64,000 bases of DNA from Methylovirgula sp. 4M-Z18 (GTDB lineage: Bacteria; Pseudomonadota; Alphaproteobacteria; Rhizobiales; Beijerinckiaceae): positions 1,860,001 through 1,924,000 of the forward strand of contig NZ_CP149574.1 of assembly GCF_037890675.1 (NCBI RefSeq). Direction: 5' to 3'. The translations under genes and the position numbers were made by a program. The notes under the pieces are model-generated. The model saw only the letters and a program-made list of their open reading frames with translations. It ran no database searches and was not told the DNA's origin. Positions 26,870 through 35,767 of the stretch are shown here, in pieces; the stretch's first letter is position 1; every line of letters begins with the position of its first letter.

Positions 26870-26886
26870 TTTAGAATCAGACTAAA
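26870..26886. promoter_or_regulatory. Candidate iron-control element (Irr box)
   Basis: TTTAGAATCAGACTAAA, with 5-base perfect arms TTTAG/CTAAA, about 130 bases upstream of the irr start. It resembles the rhizobial ICE consensus (TTTAGAA...TTCTAAA). Autoregulation of irr is the simplest reading. Confidence 0.45.
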
Positions 26887-27018
26887 TACGGAACATATGA
26901 ATTGACAGGCCGTTGTCCCGATCGATAGGAAAGAGGAAACGCACTCTTTGTCCGGGCCTTGACCCCGAAACGATTGAGGATCCCGTGCCGATTTCCCACA
27001 TGAAAACGTGTCCGTTCC

Positions 27019-27483
27019 ATGCGTGACATCCGATCTAGTTCATTGCCCACACAAACCAGTCTCAGCGGCTGTCCTTTAAGCGAAGTGAGGGACAAGTTGC
27101 GCAGCGCCGGATTGCGGCCAACGCGGCAGCGGGTGCTGTTGGGCTGGATGCTGTTCGGCCGGGCGCATCGTCATGTCTGCGCCGAGGATCTGTTCGAAGA
27201 GGCGACCAAGGCGCGCGCTGGCCTGTCGCAGGCGACCGTTTACAACACCCTGCGGCAATTTACCGACGCGGGGCTTTTGCGCCAGGTGCATATGGCGGCC
27301 GACCGCGCCTATTTCGACACCAATGTGCAGGAGCACCACCATTTCGTGGTGGAGGGAGAAGGGCGCATCATCGATGTGCCGGAAATGGCTCTGGCCCTTA
27401 CGGAAATGCCGACGGCGCCGGCAGGTTTTGCCATTGCCGGAATCGATGTGATCGTCCGGTTGCGCCGTGTGGACGAAGCGTGA
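27019..27483 (+). CDS. irr: Iron response regulator Irr (Fur superfamily)
   Basis: A 154-residue Fur-family regulator matching alphaproteobacterial Irr, which controls haem and iron genes and is inactivated by haem. Evidence: a Cys-Pro haem-regulatory motif in GCPLSEVR (about residues 18-25), the DNA-binding LRSAGLRPTRQRVLLG and QATVYNTLRQFTDAGLLRQV, and the second haem/metal site EHHHFVVEGEG (about 109-119), ending IDVIVRLRR. No C-terminal CxxC zinc site, as in Irr. It is a single gene, convergent with the aldolase gene, with an iron-box-like palindrome upstream. Confidence 0.9.
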   Translation: MRDIRSSSLPTQTSLSGCPLSEVRDKLRSAGLRPTRQRVLLGWMLFGRAHRHVCAEDLFEEATKARAGLSQATVYNTLRQFTDAGLLRQVHMAADRAYFDTNVQEHHHFVVEGEGRIIDVPEMALALTEMPTAPAGFAIAGIDVIVRLRRVDEA

Positions 27484-27506
27484 CGGAGACCCTTGCGGCC
27501 ATAGCC

Positions 27507-27535
27507 GCCGGAGCGTCCGGCGCTAATCCTTTTTG
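27507..27535 (+). terminator. Weak rho-independent terminator after irr
   Basis: GCCGGA-GCG-TCCGGC stem followed by GCTAATCCTTTTT on the plus strand, between the convergent irr and aldolase genes, overlapping the aldolase 3' end. The short stem makes this tentative. Confidence 0.4.
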
Positions 27536-28185
27536 TCCTGCAAGCCGTAGCTTTTGAAGCTTTCCATGACTTCGGCGATTTCCTGATCTGGCAGGATGAA
27601 GGGCGTGCCGATCAGCAGGCTATGGTAATATTGCCGCGCCAGGCATTCGAGCTCGTTGGCGAGCCACATGGCCTTCGGCAGGCTGGAGCCGACGGTGATC
27701 ATGCCGTGATTGGCAAGAAGGCAGCCGTTGCGGTTTTCCAGTGCCACCAGCACATTGTCTGACAGGGCCTGCGTGCCGTAGCGGGCATAGGGCGCGCAGC
27801 GGATCTCGGGACCGCCGAAAGCCGCGATCATATAATGGATCGCGGGGATCGATTTGCGCGCGATCGCCAGGATCGTGCAGTAATTGGCGTGGGTGTGCAC
27901 CACGGCGGCGCCATCGGGCCGCGCCCGTAGAATATCGCGATGGAACCGCCATTCTGTCGATGGTTTGAGCGGGCCTTGCCATTCATCCGTCGCGCGGTCG
28001 AGCGGCATGGCGGCAATCATCTCCGGCGTCATATCGTCGTAAGGGACGGCCGAGGGTGTGATCAGCATGCGGTCGCGGCAGCGGGCGGAAATATTGCCTG
28101 ACGTTCCCTGATTGAGCGCGTTCGCATTCATCCACCGGCATTGCGCGATGATCTCGCGACGCAGCTCCAGTTCTTCGCTGTCCAT
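27523..28185 (-). CDS. Class II aldolase/adducin family protein
   Basis: A 220-residue zinc aldolase of the L-fuculose-phosphate aldolase / ribulose-5-phosphate 4-epimerase family. Zinc ligands are the His pair in VVHTHANYC and the His in LLANHGMIT; the catalytic Glu is in STEWRFHRDI. NQGTSGNISAR near residue 24 binds phosphate. The ATG ending at 28185 (MDSEELELRREI) is chosen because GGAG lies eight bases upstream; a longer frame starting at 28242 adds an uncharacteristic leader. It is divergent from the amine-oxidase-like gene. The substrate (fuculose, rhamnulose or another phosphorylated or plain sugar acid) cannot be told. Confidence 0.87.
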   Translation of the reverse strand: MDSEELELRREIIAQCRWMNANALNQGTSGNISARCRDRMLITPSAVPYDDMTPEMIAAMPLDRATDEWQGPLKPSTEWRFHRDILRARPDGAAVVHTHANYCTILAIARKSIPAIHYMIAAFGGPEIRCAPYARYGTQALSDNVLVALENRNGCLLANHGMITVGSSLPKAMWLANELECLARQYYHSLLIGTPFILPDQEIAEVMESFKSYGLQDKKD

Positions 28186-28355
28186 TCCTTGGTCTCCATC
28201 TTGGGCGCGGACAATCTTTGCGTTTTGCGACCGATCCGCCAAGCCGCGCCGCGTGAAATTCGGTGCATGGCGGCCATTCCAACGCGATCGGCCTCGCCCC
28301 GAGCGGCCGCCACCCCTATAACGAGGCTGGATTTTTAGGAATCGGCGGAAGAACC

Positions 28356-29612
28356 ATGCCTGTGGATTTTGATGTTGCGATTATTGGGGCGGGGGCTGCC
28401 GGCGTTGCCGCGGCCCGCCGGCTCGCCGGCCTGGGATTCTCGGTCGCGGTGCTGGAGGCGAGCGCGCGGATCGGTGGCCGAGGCTGGACACATTCCGTTG
28501 CCGGTTTGGCCCTCGATCTTGGCTGCGGCTGGCTGCATTCGGCCGAGCGCAATCCGTGGACGACAATCGCGGAAGCGGCGGGCTTCGCGATCGACCGCCG
28601 GACGCCGGCCTGGGGCACGCAATATCGGGATCTGGGATTCTCGCCAAGCGAACAAGCGGCGGCCCGCGCAGCCATGGCCGCTTGGCATGAGCGTCTCGAA
28701 ACGGCGCCGCCGCCGAGCGATTGCGCTGCAGACGCCCTGGAACCAGGCGGCAAGTGGAACGGTTACATTCAAGCGATCAGCGGCTTCATCAACGGGGCCG
28801 AACTGGAACGGATTTCGATCACCGACTATTTGACCTACGACGACCATGCGACCGATCAGAATTGGCGGGTACTGGCCGGTTACGGCACGTTGATCGCCGC
28901 GAGCTTGCCAAGCCCGATCAACCTCTATCTCTCGACGCCGGTCGATGCGGTGGCGCTGGAAGCAGGAGGCGTGGCCTTGACGACGGCGGGCGGCACGCTT
29001 CGCGCCCGGGCGGCGATTCTGACCGCTTCCACCGCCGTCCTGGCCGGATCGGCGATGCGGCTGCCCTCAGTGCTCGATCCGTGGCGGCATGCCGCGACGC
29101 GCCTGCCGCTCGGGCGTGACGAGAAGCTGTTCTTCGAGATCCTCGGCGACAATTTCCTGGCGGCGGAAACGCATCTCTTCGGCAATCCGCATGATCGCCG
29201 CACCGGCGCCTATTATATCCGCCCGCTGGACCGGCCGGTGGTCGAATGTTTTCTCGGGGCCGCCGGGGCCGGGATCGTCGCGGACGAGGGGCCCGCCGCC
29301 GCCTTCGCTTTCGCTCTCGACCAGTTGACCGCGCTGCTCGGCGCGGATGTTCGGCGCCGCTTGCGGCCGCTCATTGCGTCGGGCTGGAGCCGGATGACCT
29401 ATATCGGCGGCGCCTACAGCCATGCGCTTCCCGGTCAAGCCGCTGCACGGCGCGATCTCGCGCGGCCTTGCGAGCAGCGCATTTTCTTTGCCGGCGAGGC
29501 GACCCACACTTACGATTTTTCGACCGCGCATGGCGCCTACGCAAGCGGCCTGCGTGCGGCGGAGGAAGTCGCTGCGGTACTCGCCCCTGCAACGCTTGAA
29601 GCAGCGCGGTAA
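28356..29612 (+). CDS. FAD-dependent amine oxidase-like flavoprotein
   Basis: A 418-residue flavoprotein of the monoamine-oxidase superfamily. The dinucleotide motif AIIGAGAAGVAAARRL is at residues 8-23, followed by LEASARIGGRGWT, and the C-terminal FAD motif is IFFAGEATHTYDFSTAHGAYASG (about residues 379-401). The start ATG at 28356 has GGAAGAA upstream. No signal peptide is present, so it acts in the cytoplasm. Substrates in this family are amines, polyamines or aromatic amino acids. The MFS gene 158 bases downstream in the same direction may be functionally linked. Confidence 0.88.
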   Translation: MPVDFDVAIIGAGAAGVAAARRLAGLGFSVAVLEASARIGGRGWTHSVAGLALDLGCGWLHSAERNPWTTIAEAAGFAIDRRTPAWGTQYRDLGFSPSEQAAARAAMAAWHERLETAPPPSDCAADALEPGGKWNGYIQAISGFINGAELERISITDYLTYDDHATDQNWRVLAGYGTLIAASLPSPINLYLSTPVDAVALEAGGVALTTAGGTLRARAAILTASTAVLAGSAMRLPSVLDPWRHAATRLPLGRDEKLFFEILGDNFLAAETHLFGNPHDRRTGAYYIRPLDRPVVECFLGAAGAGIVADEGPAAAFAFALDQLTALLGADVRRRLRPLIASGWSRMTYIGGAYSHALPGQAAARRDLARPCEQRIFFAGEATHTYDFSTAHGAYASGLRAAEEVAAVLAPATLEAAR

Positions 29613-29770
29613 AACGCCTGCCGAGGGTGGCAACAAGTTCCAAAAATCAGTTGGCCCGCACTCTTTGCAATTCAGTTACGATGCGTCGTCGTCTACGCAG
29701 GGGCGCCGCGACATTCTAAAATGGAGGCCCACGATTCGCTGGGGCGGTCCGCGTTCTCTCAGGCTCGCCG

Positions 29771-30958
29771 ATGATTTCCCAACTCTTTCCTCCCAAGCAG
29801 ACTCTGCAAATCTCGCTGCTCTTGCTGATCAGCGGCACGTGCATGTCGGCGCTCGTCCCGGTCATGGGCTATTTCATGATCGACGAGCTTGGCGAATCGG
29901 CCTGGACGGTCGGCATCTACAACGGATTGGTGACGGCGATCACATTCGCATTGAACCGTTGGACCGGCGGCCAATTTGACAAAGGGGCCATCGTGCTCCG
30001 GCTGCTGCTTGCCGCTGGCGGAGCCTATTGCGCCGCAGCGCTCATGCTCATCGTGGCCCATGGCCTCACGATCCTGCTTGTCGTCGTCGCACCTTTGATG
30101 GGTATTGCCAGCACCGGCATGAGCACGACCTTTGCTTTTGGCCGGGTCGCGGCGGAGCGCGCCCGCGTCCCTGTCGCTCGAGCGAATTCCTGGCTCAGGG
30201 CGGCGATCTCTTTGGCGTGGATGATCGGTCCGGCTTTGTCGTTCACGCTGATCGGTGCTTATGGATTCGGGCCGGCTTTCGCCGCGTCGGCGGTGTTGGG
30301 CGTTGTGTGGCTCGCGCTGCTGGTTTGGTTTGTTCCCGCCGACTTCCGTGCCGACCAGCACCGCAAGTCGAACACGCAGGCGAACGACATAAACTGGGGC
30401 CTCATGCTTGCCGCACTCATCTGTCTAATGTTCGTGCTGGTCACGGCTTTGTTCGAATCGGCCATGCCGATGTACTTCATTCAGGACGTGCATCTGCCCG
30501 CCTACGCACCTGGCCTGCACTTGTCGATCAAGTGCTTTCTCGAATTGTTTACGATTTTCTCATCGTCGGCGCTCGTCGACCGTATCGGTATCCGCCGCGT
30601 GCTCATAGGCGCTGCTCTCATCGCGGTGACGACCATGGTGCTTTATGCCGAAATCTCGTCCCTTGCCGAACTGATCGCTGTTTCGGCTCTGGACGGGATC
30701 TATTACGGCCTGTTCGCCGGCGTCGCCGTCACCTACTGTCAAAGCTTCGAGCCGGACAGGCCGGGGCGTGCGACGGCGGTTTACGCGAACAGCTACGCGG
30801 CCGGCAATATGGTCGGCAGCATGGCGATGGGGTTCATCGCCAGCGCCACGAGTTTCCGCAGTGTGATTTTCGTAGCGGCCTATGCAGCATGGGCTGTAGC
30901 TGGCGTGCTGGCGCTTGAAGTACCTTTGCGGCAGCGGGCACGCCAGTCGGCGCGCTGA
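29771..30958 (+). CDS. MFS transporter, sugar-efflux-like
   Basis: A 395-residue 12-helix major facilitator. It opens with LQISLLLLISGTCMSALVPVMGYFMIDELGESAWTVG, resembling the SetA/SetB sugar-efflux branch, and has the long central loop near residues 190-210 expected between the two six-helix halves. Its ATG has no strong Shine-Dalgarno site. It is convergent with the TetR gene. Efflux of sugars, sugar analogues or small drugs would fit, but direction and substrate are not shown by sequence. Confidence 0.85.
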   Translation: MISQLFPPKQTLQISLLLLISGTCMSALVPVMGYFMIDELGESAWTVGIYNGLVTAITFALNRWTGGQFDKGAIVLRLLLAAGGAYCAAALMLIVAHGLTILLVVVAPLMGIASTGMSTTFAFGRVAAERARVPVARANSWLRAAISLAWMIGPALSFTLIGAYGFGPAFAASAVLGVVWLALLVWFVPADFRADQHRKSNTQANDINWGLMLAALICLMFVLVTALFESAMPMYFIQDVHLPAYAPGLHLSIKCFLELFTIFSSSALVDRIGIRRVLIGAALIAVTTMVLYAEISSLAELIAVSALDGIYYGLFAGVAVTYCQSFEPDRPGRATAVYANSYAAGNMVGSMAMGFIASATSFRSVIFVAAYAAWAVAGVLALEVPLRQRARQSAR

Positions 30959-30985
30959 CGGCGAGGCAAGATCCGAAAAGTCGCC

Positions 30986-31681
30986 CTATGGACGCTTTCG
31001 CGCAGCCGGCCGAGGCTTTGAGCTCCTGGGGTTCGTCGTTGAAGGTCTTTTTTTCGGCGTGGCGCCACGACCCTTCTGCGGTGCTGCGGCAGTTGGACTT
31101 GCGGGCGGCTGAAAGCGGAGGCCGTCGACCAGAATATCGACCAGGCGATGGACGCTCGTCCGCCAGTCTGGCTGGCCGTGCAGGTAGCACAGGCCAATGA
31201 GCGCGCGCAGCAAGTCCGGCGCCGTGATGTCCGGGCGGATATCGCCCGCCGTAACGGCGCGGTCCAGGAGGGCACCAAGGGCTTTCGTCAGCCGGTCATA
31301 GGAATAGGTGTAGAGTTCCGAGGAGCTGCTGATGGTCAGAGCCAGCGCCGCCAGCATGCCCTTTTTGGTCGCGACGAGTTCGACATTCGATTTGAGCCAT
31401 TGCCGCACCGCCTCAACCGGGGCGATCTCGCCCAATTCGTCCGCGAGCTCGGCGAGGTGGTCGACCTCGCGCCGGTAGACGGCCTCGTACAGGGCTTCTC
31501 GGGTCGGGAAATGACGGTAGAGCGTGCCGATGCCGACGCCGGCGTGGCGTGCCACGGCTTCCAGGCTTGCATCGCCGCCGCCGGCGCTGAAGACCGCCTT
31601 TGCCGCTTCCAGCACGCGTTCGCGATTGCGGACCGAATCTGCCCGGGGCTTGCGCACCGCTTTGACCACCTGTTTGTCCAT
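30986..31681 (-). CDS. TetR/AcrR family transcriptional regulator
   Basis: A 231-residue regulator. The HTH is at residues 17-64 (RERVLEAAKAVFSAGG...GVGIGTLYRHFPTREALYEAVYRREV), followed by a ligand-binding domain ending RPDITAPDLLRALIGLCY. The C-terminal 40 residues are basic and Pro/Ser/Lys-rich (KKRPSTTNPRSSKP), which is unusual and may aid DNA binding. The ATG ending at 31681 has AAAGGAA upstream. It is divergent from the PaoABC-like operon, and a perfect palindrome in the shared promoter region is the likely operator. Confidence 0.92.
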   Translation of the reverse strand: MDKQVVKAVRKPRADSVRNRERVLEAAKAVFSAGGGDASLEAVARHAGVGIGTLYRHFPTREALYEAVYRREVDHLAELADELGEIAPVEAVRQWLKSNVELVATKKGMLAALALTISSSSELYTYSYDRLTKALGALLDRAVTAGDIRPDITAPDLLRALIGLCYLHGQPDWRTSVHRLVDILVDGLRFQPPASPTAAAPQKGRGATPKKRPSTTNPRSSKPRPAARKRP

Positions 31682-31707
31682 TTCCTTTCGGTCCGTTCTT
31701 TTAGCTC

Positions 31708-31736
31708 TTGAAAAACGGAGGCATCCTCCGTATAAA
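31708..31736 (+). promoter_or_regulatory. Sigma-70-type promoter of the PaoABC-like operon
   Basis: TTGAAA (31708-31713), exactly 17 bases, TATAAA (31731-31736). It points to the oxidoreductase operon, giving a leader of about 170 bases. The TetR-type palindrome fills the spacer, so a bound repressor would block the polymerase. Confidence 0.75.
31715..31731. promoter_or_regulatory. Perfect palindrome, likely TetR operator
   Basis: ACGGAGG-CAT-CCTCCGT, 7-base perfect arms, 34 bases upstream of the TetR start and inside the spacer of the divergent promoter. The size suits a TetR dimer. Confidence 0.7.
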
Positions 31737-31912
31737 TACCCCGGCGGGCCAAACTGCAAATCGCCCGCCGATCGACCCGGCCGGCGCGAACCGCCTGTCC
31801 GGTCTCGCGAAATCCAAAACGGGCTCATAATTCATAAGATTGTCGACCTTCGCCGATGGGCCGGGTCGGCGCATGCGAGCCCGGTCCACCATATCACTGA
31901 TTGGAGCGTTAT

Positions 31913-32410
31913 ATGAATCTTTCCATCAGTCTCACCGTGAACGGCCAGCAGCGCGTGATTGAACTCGACGATCCGCGGACGACGCTGCTCGACCTGCTGC
32001 GCGAGCGTCTCGATCTCACGGGCACAAAAAAGGGCTGCGATCGCGGCCAATGCGGCGCTTGTACAATCCTTGCGGACGGAAAGCGGATCAATTCCTGCCT
32101 TGCGCTGGCGTTGAGTTATGACGGCGCCGATCTCGTCACGATCGAAGGTGTCGCGAACGGTGACACATTGCACCCGGTGCAAGCCGCCTTTATCGCCCAC
32201 GATGGCTTCCAGTGCGGTTTCTGCACGCCCGGCCAAATCATGAGTGCGATCGGCCTGATTGCGGAGGGGCAGGCGGGCGACGATCCAGAGCGCATCCGTG
32301 AAGGATTGAGCGGCAATCTTTGCCGCTGCGGCGCCTACAACGGCATTGTCGAAGCCGTGCTCGAGGCGCAAGCCCATTCAACCGGCGCCAAGACGAGGGA
32401 CGCAGCATGA
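31913..32410 (+). CDS. Aldehyde oxidoreductase, [2Fe-2S] subunit (PaoA/YagT-like)
   Basis: A 165-residue iron-sulphur subunit of a xanthine-oxidase-family molybdenum enzyme. The N-terminal plant-type cluster ligands are in CDRGQCGACTILADG (about residues 40-54) and a following SCL; the second cluster is in QCGFCTPGQIM and NLCRCGAYNGI (about 99-145). The ATG at 31913 is chosen because GGAG lies 7 bases before; a TTG at 31901 would overlap this site. It lacks the Tat signal of E. coli PaoA, so the complex is probably cytoplasmic. Its stop overlaps the next start (ATGA). Confidence 0.92.
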   Translation: MNLSISLTVNGQQRVIELDDPRTTLLDLLRERLDLTGTKKGCDRGQCGACTILADGKRINSCLALALSYDGADLVTIEGVANGDTLHPVQAAFIAHDGFQCGFCTPGQIMSAIGLIAEGQAGDDPERIREGLSGNLCRCGAYNGIVEAVLEAQAHSTGAKTRDAA

Positions 32411-33465
32411 AAAGCTTCGATTACGTGCGTGCCGCCAGCCTCGACCAGGCCGTGGCCGCTGCGGCCGAACCGGGTTCGGTCTACCTGGCCGCTGGAACCA
32501 ATCTTCTCGATCTCATGAAGGCAGGGGCCGCGCGCCCGGACCGGCTCGTGGATATCACCCATTTGCCCGAACTCGATCGCATCGAGCATCTGTCCGATGG
32601 CAGCGTGCGAATCGGCGCCCTGGTGCGCAATTCCACGCTCGCTTACGATCGGGATTTCGCCGGCGCCTATCCGGCTGTTGCGGAGGCGTTGCTTTCGGGC
32701 GCGTCAGCGCAGTTGCGCAATGCCGCGACAGTTGGCGGCAATCTGATGCAGCGCACCCGTTGCGCCTATTTTTACGATCCGGCCAGCGCCTGCAACAAGC
32801 GCATGCCGGGTTCAGGCTGTGATGCGCGCGCCGGCGAAAACCGGCTGCATGCGGTCTTGGGGTGGAGCGAGGCATGCATTGCCACCCATCCTTCCGATTT
32901 CTGTGTACCATTGGTCGCGCTCGATGCGGTCGTGGAAGTCACTGGCCGGAGCGGCAAGCGCGAGATCGCCCTTGAGGCGTTTTACCGCCTGCCGGGCGAA
33001 GCGCCCGATCGCGAGAACGAACTCGAGCCGGGCGATCTCATCACGGCGGTCCGGCTTCCGGCCGAAGCGCGGTCTTTCGCCGCCCATGCGCGCTATCTGA
33101 AGCTGCGCGAGCGCACGTCTTATGCGTTTGCGATCGTCTCCGCTGCGGCGGCGCTACGTCTCGAAGATGGCGCGATCCGTCAGGCGCGCTTGGCGCTCGG
33201 CGGCGTCGCCGCAAAACCGTGGCGTACCCGTGCCGCCGAAGCGATCCTCATCGGCGCCAAACCGCGTGCGGAGATCTTCCAAAAGGCGGCGCATGCTGCG
33301 CTCGCGGAGGCGAAGCCCTCAGGCGACAACCGCTTCAAGATCGACCTCGCGCGGAAAATCCTTGTGCGCGCCCTTGCCGAGGCCGCAAGCGGAACGCCGT
33401 CGCGTGTTCCCGCGCTGCCCGGTTCGCCCTTCTCCTCCGTTCCAGGAGCGCTCCACGATGCCTGA
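32407..33465 (+). CDS. Aldehyde oxidoreductase, FAD subunit (PaoB/YagS-like)
   Basis: A 352-residue FAD-binding subunit. AAGTNLLDLMKAGAARPDRLVDI (about residues 32-54) and ATVGGNLMQRTRCAYFYDP (from about 111) are the FAD motifs. The four cysteines in TRCAYF, SACNKR, GSGCDA and the downstream EACIATHPSD match the extra [4Fe-4S]-binding insertion described for E. coli PaoB and absent from ordinary xanthine dehydrogenase middle subunits. It overlaps its neighbours at both ends (4 and 8 bases), so the three subunits are translationally coupled. Confidence 0.9.
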   Translation: MKSFDYVRAASLDQAVAAAAEPGSVYLAAGTNLLDLMKAGAARPDRLVDITHLPELDRIEHLSDGSVRIGALVRNSTLAYDRDFAGAYPAVAEALLSGASAQLRNAATVGGNLMQRTRCAYFYDPASACNKRMPGSGCDARAGENRLHAVLGWSEACIATHPSDFCVPLVALDAVVEVTGRSGKREIALEAFYRLPGEAPDRENELEPGDLITAVRLPAEARSFAAHARYLKLRERTSYAFAIVSAAAALRLEDGAIRQARLALGGVAAKPWRTRAAEAILIGAKPRAEIFQKAAHAALAEAKPSGDNRFKIDLARKILVRALAEAASGTPSRVPALPGSPFSSVPGALHDA

Positions 33466-35719
33466 GATCAGCCTTACCCGCAATCCGGCCTATGCCCGGC
33501 ACGGCTCGAACATCGGTCAACCGAACACCCGTCACGAAGGCGCCATGAAAGTCACCGGCAAGGCCCGTTATGCGGCCGACAATCATCCCGCCGGAATGCT
33601 TTATGCCGTCATCGCGGTCAGCACCGTCGCGCGCGGCCGCGTGGCCTCTCTCGATGTTGCGGCGGCGAAAGCCCATGCCGGTGTCGTCGACGTCATGACG
33701 CCGACGCATAAGCCGGCGCTCGCCATGCACCCGCACGAGAAAAACAATCCGTTCATGTTTCGGGTCGATCTGCTCCAGGACGATCAGGTGCGCTATGCCA
33801 ATCAGGCGATTGCGGTCGTGATCGCGCAAACCCTCGAAGCCGCGACAGAAGGGGCGGCGCTGCTCGCGCCGCGCTATGAGACGGAGCCGGCCCGGGCCGA
33901 TCTCGACGCGAATGAAAGTTTTGTTCCCGCCGCGGTCGGCGTCGGCGCTCCTGCCGTGCACAATCATGGCGACGTCGAGGCCGGATTGGCGCAAGCCGTG
34001 CAGCGTATTGAGGCCACGTATGAAACGCCGGCGCAATATCACAATCCCATCGAGCCGCATGCCATCGTCGCGAACTGGGACGGCGACAAATTGTCGATCG
34101 ACACGCCGAGCCAGGGGTTTGTTTTTGCGCAGATGCGGATCGCCGGCCTGTTCGGGATTTCGCCGGAAAATATCCATATCCGCAGTCCCTATCTCGGCGG
34201 CGGCTTTGGCTCGAAGGGCATGATCTCGGGCCCGCAGATCCTTGGCATGATGGCGGCGAAGCTGGTTGGCAAGCCGGTCAAACTCGTACTGCGGCGCGAG
34301 CAGATGTATGGGCCGGTCGGGCATCGCTCGCCCAGCCGCCAGACCGTCCGCATCGGCGTCGATGGCACGGGCGTGCTAACCGCGCTCAGCCATCACGCGA
34401 AGGTCGCATCCAGCACTTTCGACGATTTCTTCGAACCGGCGGCCGATGTGGCGCATACGCTTTACGCGAGTCCGGCGATCGCGACGTCGCACGAGGCGGT
34501 ACGCTTGGACACCGGCACGCCGCTCTTCATGCGTGCGCCCGGCGAGGCGACGGGCTCGATCGCGCTCGAAAGCGCCATCGACGAAGCAGCTTATGCCTGC
34601 GGCATGGATCCGCTCGCCTTCCGTCTGAAGAATTACGCCGAGGTCGAGCCGATTTCCGGCAAGCCGTTTTCGTCGAAAGCCCTGCGCGAATGCTATGCGC
34701 AAGCCTCCGAGCGTTTCGGCTGGGCCAAGCGGCCGCTGGCGCCCGGCCAGATGCGCGACGAGGCGGGATTCCGCGTCGGCTGGGGCATGGGCACCGCCGT
34801 GTTTCCTGCGCTGATGTTCCAAGGCGAGGCACGCGCCGTTCTGCGGGACGACGGCACCGGCCTGATGGAGACCGGTGCTGAAGACATGGGGCAGGGGGCC
34901 TGGACGGCGTTCACGCAAATCAGCGCCGACGGGCTTGGCCTCGATCTCGATCGTGTCGAGCTCAGGGCGGGGACCTCGGATCTGCCGGATGCCGGCATTG
35001 CCGGCGGCTCGGCCCATACCGCGACCGCAGGCATGGCGATTCACAATGCCGGCGCGGCGGTGATCGCCAAGCTGGCTGCGCTCGCAACGGATGATAAGCG
35101 CTCGCCGCTGTTCGGTGCAGGCAATGCGGGTGTCGTGGCGCGCAGCGGGCGCCTGTTCCGCCGGGACGACGAGAGCCGCAGCGAGAGCTATGTCGATATT
35201 CTGACCCGCGCCGGCCTCAAGGAAATCGAGGCGCGCGGCAAAAGCGCGAGCGATCCTGCGGCCCAGGCGAATTATGCCATGCACGCCCACGGCGCGGTGT
35301 TCGCCGAAGTGAAGGTCGACCCCGATTTGGGTCAGATCCGGGTGACGCGGCTTGTCGGCGCGTTTGCGGCGGGCCGGGTGATCAATCCGCGCATGGTACA
35401 GAGCCAGTATTTGGGCGGGATGATCTGGGGCATGTCCTTCGCGCTGCACGAGCACGCGATCATCGACCGCCGCTCCGGCCGCATCCTGAATGCCGATCTC
35501 GCGGAATACCACGTGCCGGTCAATGCCGACGTGCCGGCCATGGAAGCGCTCATGATCGAGGAATATGATCCTTATGTGAACGCGCTCGGCATCAAGGGCG
35601 TGGGCGAAATCGGCATCACCGGTTCGGCCGGCGCCATTGCGAATGCCGTTTGGCATGCAACGGGCAAACGCGTCCGCCATTTTCCGATCAAGATCGACGA
35701 CCTGATCGACGCCCTTTGA
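33458..35719 (+). CDS. Aldehyde oxidoreductase, molybdopterin-binding subunit (PaoC/YagR-like)
   Basis: A 753-residue catalytic subunit binding molybdenum-molybdopterin cytosine dinucleotide. It starts with ATG 33458 after AGGAG. The first domain (about 30-140) begins EGAMKVTGKARYAADN; GGGFGSKG (about residues 247-254) and MEDMGQGAW-like ETGAEDMGQGAWT contact the cofactor, and the base-catalytic Glu is in KGVGEIGITG near residue 713. Frame and length match the family. It oxidises aldehydes (often aromatic) to acids, but purine or other heterocycle substrates cannot be excluded. No XdhC-like maturation gene is in the window. Confidence 0.9.
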   Translation: MPEISLTRNPAYARHGSNIGQPNTRHEGAMKVTGKARYAADNHPAGMLYAVIAVSTVARGRVASLDVAAAKAHAGVVDVMTPTHKPALAMHPHEKNNPFMFRVDLLQDDQVRYANQAIAVVIAQTLEAATEGAALLAPRYETEPARADLDANESFVPAAVGVGAPAVHNHGDVEAGLAQAVQRIEATYETPAQYHNPIEPHAIVANWDGDKLSIDTPSQGFVFAQMRIAGLFGISPENIHIRSPYLGGGFGSKGMISGPQILGMMAAKLVGKPVKLVLRREQMYGPVGHRSPSRQTVRIGVDGTGVLTALSHHAKVASSTFDDFFEPAADVAHTLYASPAIATSHEAVRLDTGTPLFMRAPGEATGSIALESAIDEAAYACGMDPLAFRLKNYAEVEPISGKPFSSKALRECYAQASERFGWAKRPLAPGQMRDEAGFRVGWGMGTAVFPALMFQGEARAVLRDDGTGLMETGAEDMGQGAWTAFTQISADGLGLDLDRVELRAGTSDLPDAGIAGGSAHTATAGMAIHNAGAAVIAKLAALATDDKRSPLFGAGNAGVVARSGRLFRRDDESRSESYVDILTRAGLKEIEARGKSASDPAAQANYAMHAHGAVFAEVKVDPDLGQIRVTRLVGAFAAGRVINPRMVQSQYLGGMIWGMSFALHEHAIIDRRSGRILNADLAEYHVPVNADVPAMEALMIEEYDPYVNALGIKGVGEIGITGSAGAIANAVWHATGKRVRHFPIKIDDLIDAL

Positions 35720-35767
35720 GGCCGCCGAACGGCGGACCAACTGGCTGCATGACTTGAAGTCGCGCCC

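Larger units (their letters stand above)
26522..27018. other. Intergenic region with two hairpins and an Irr-type box
   Basis: 497 bases. It contains an inverted repeat GCAGATGAC...GTCATCTGC (26552-26560 and 26579-26587), a terminator-like hairpin at 26791-26820 and an iron-box-like palindrome at 26870-26886. A 72-codon frame from a GTG at 26616 encodes a hydrophobic stretch but has no ribosome-binding site and runs through the terminator, so it was not called. Confidence 0.5.
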
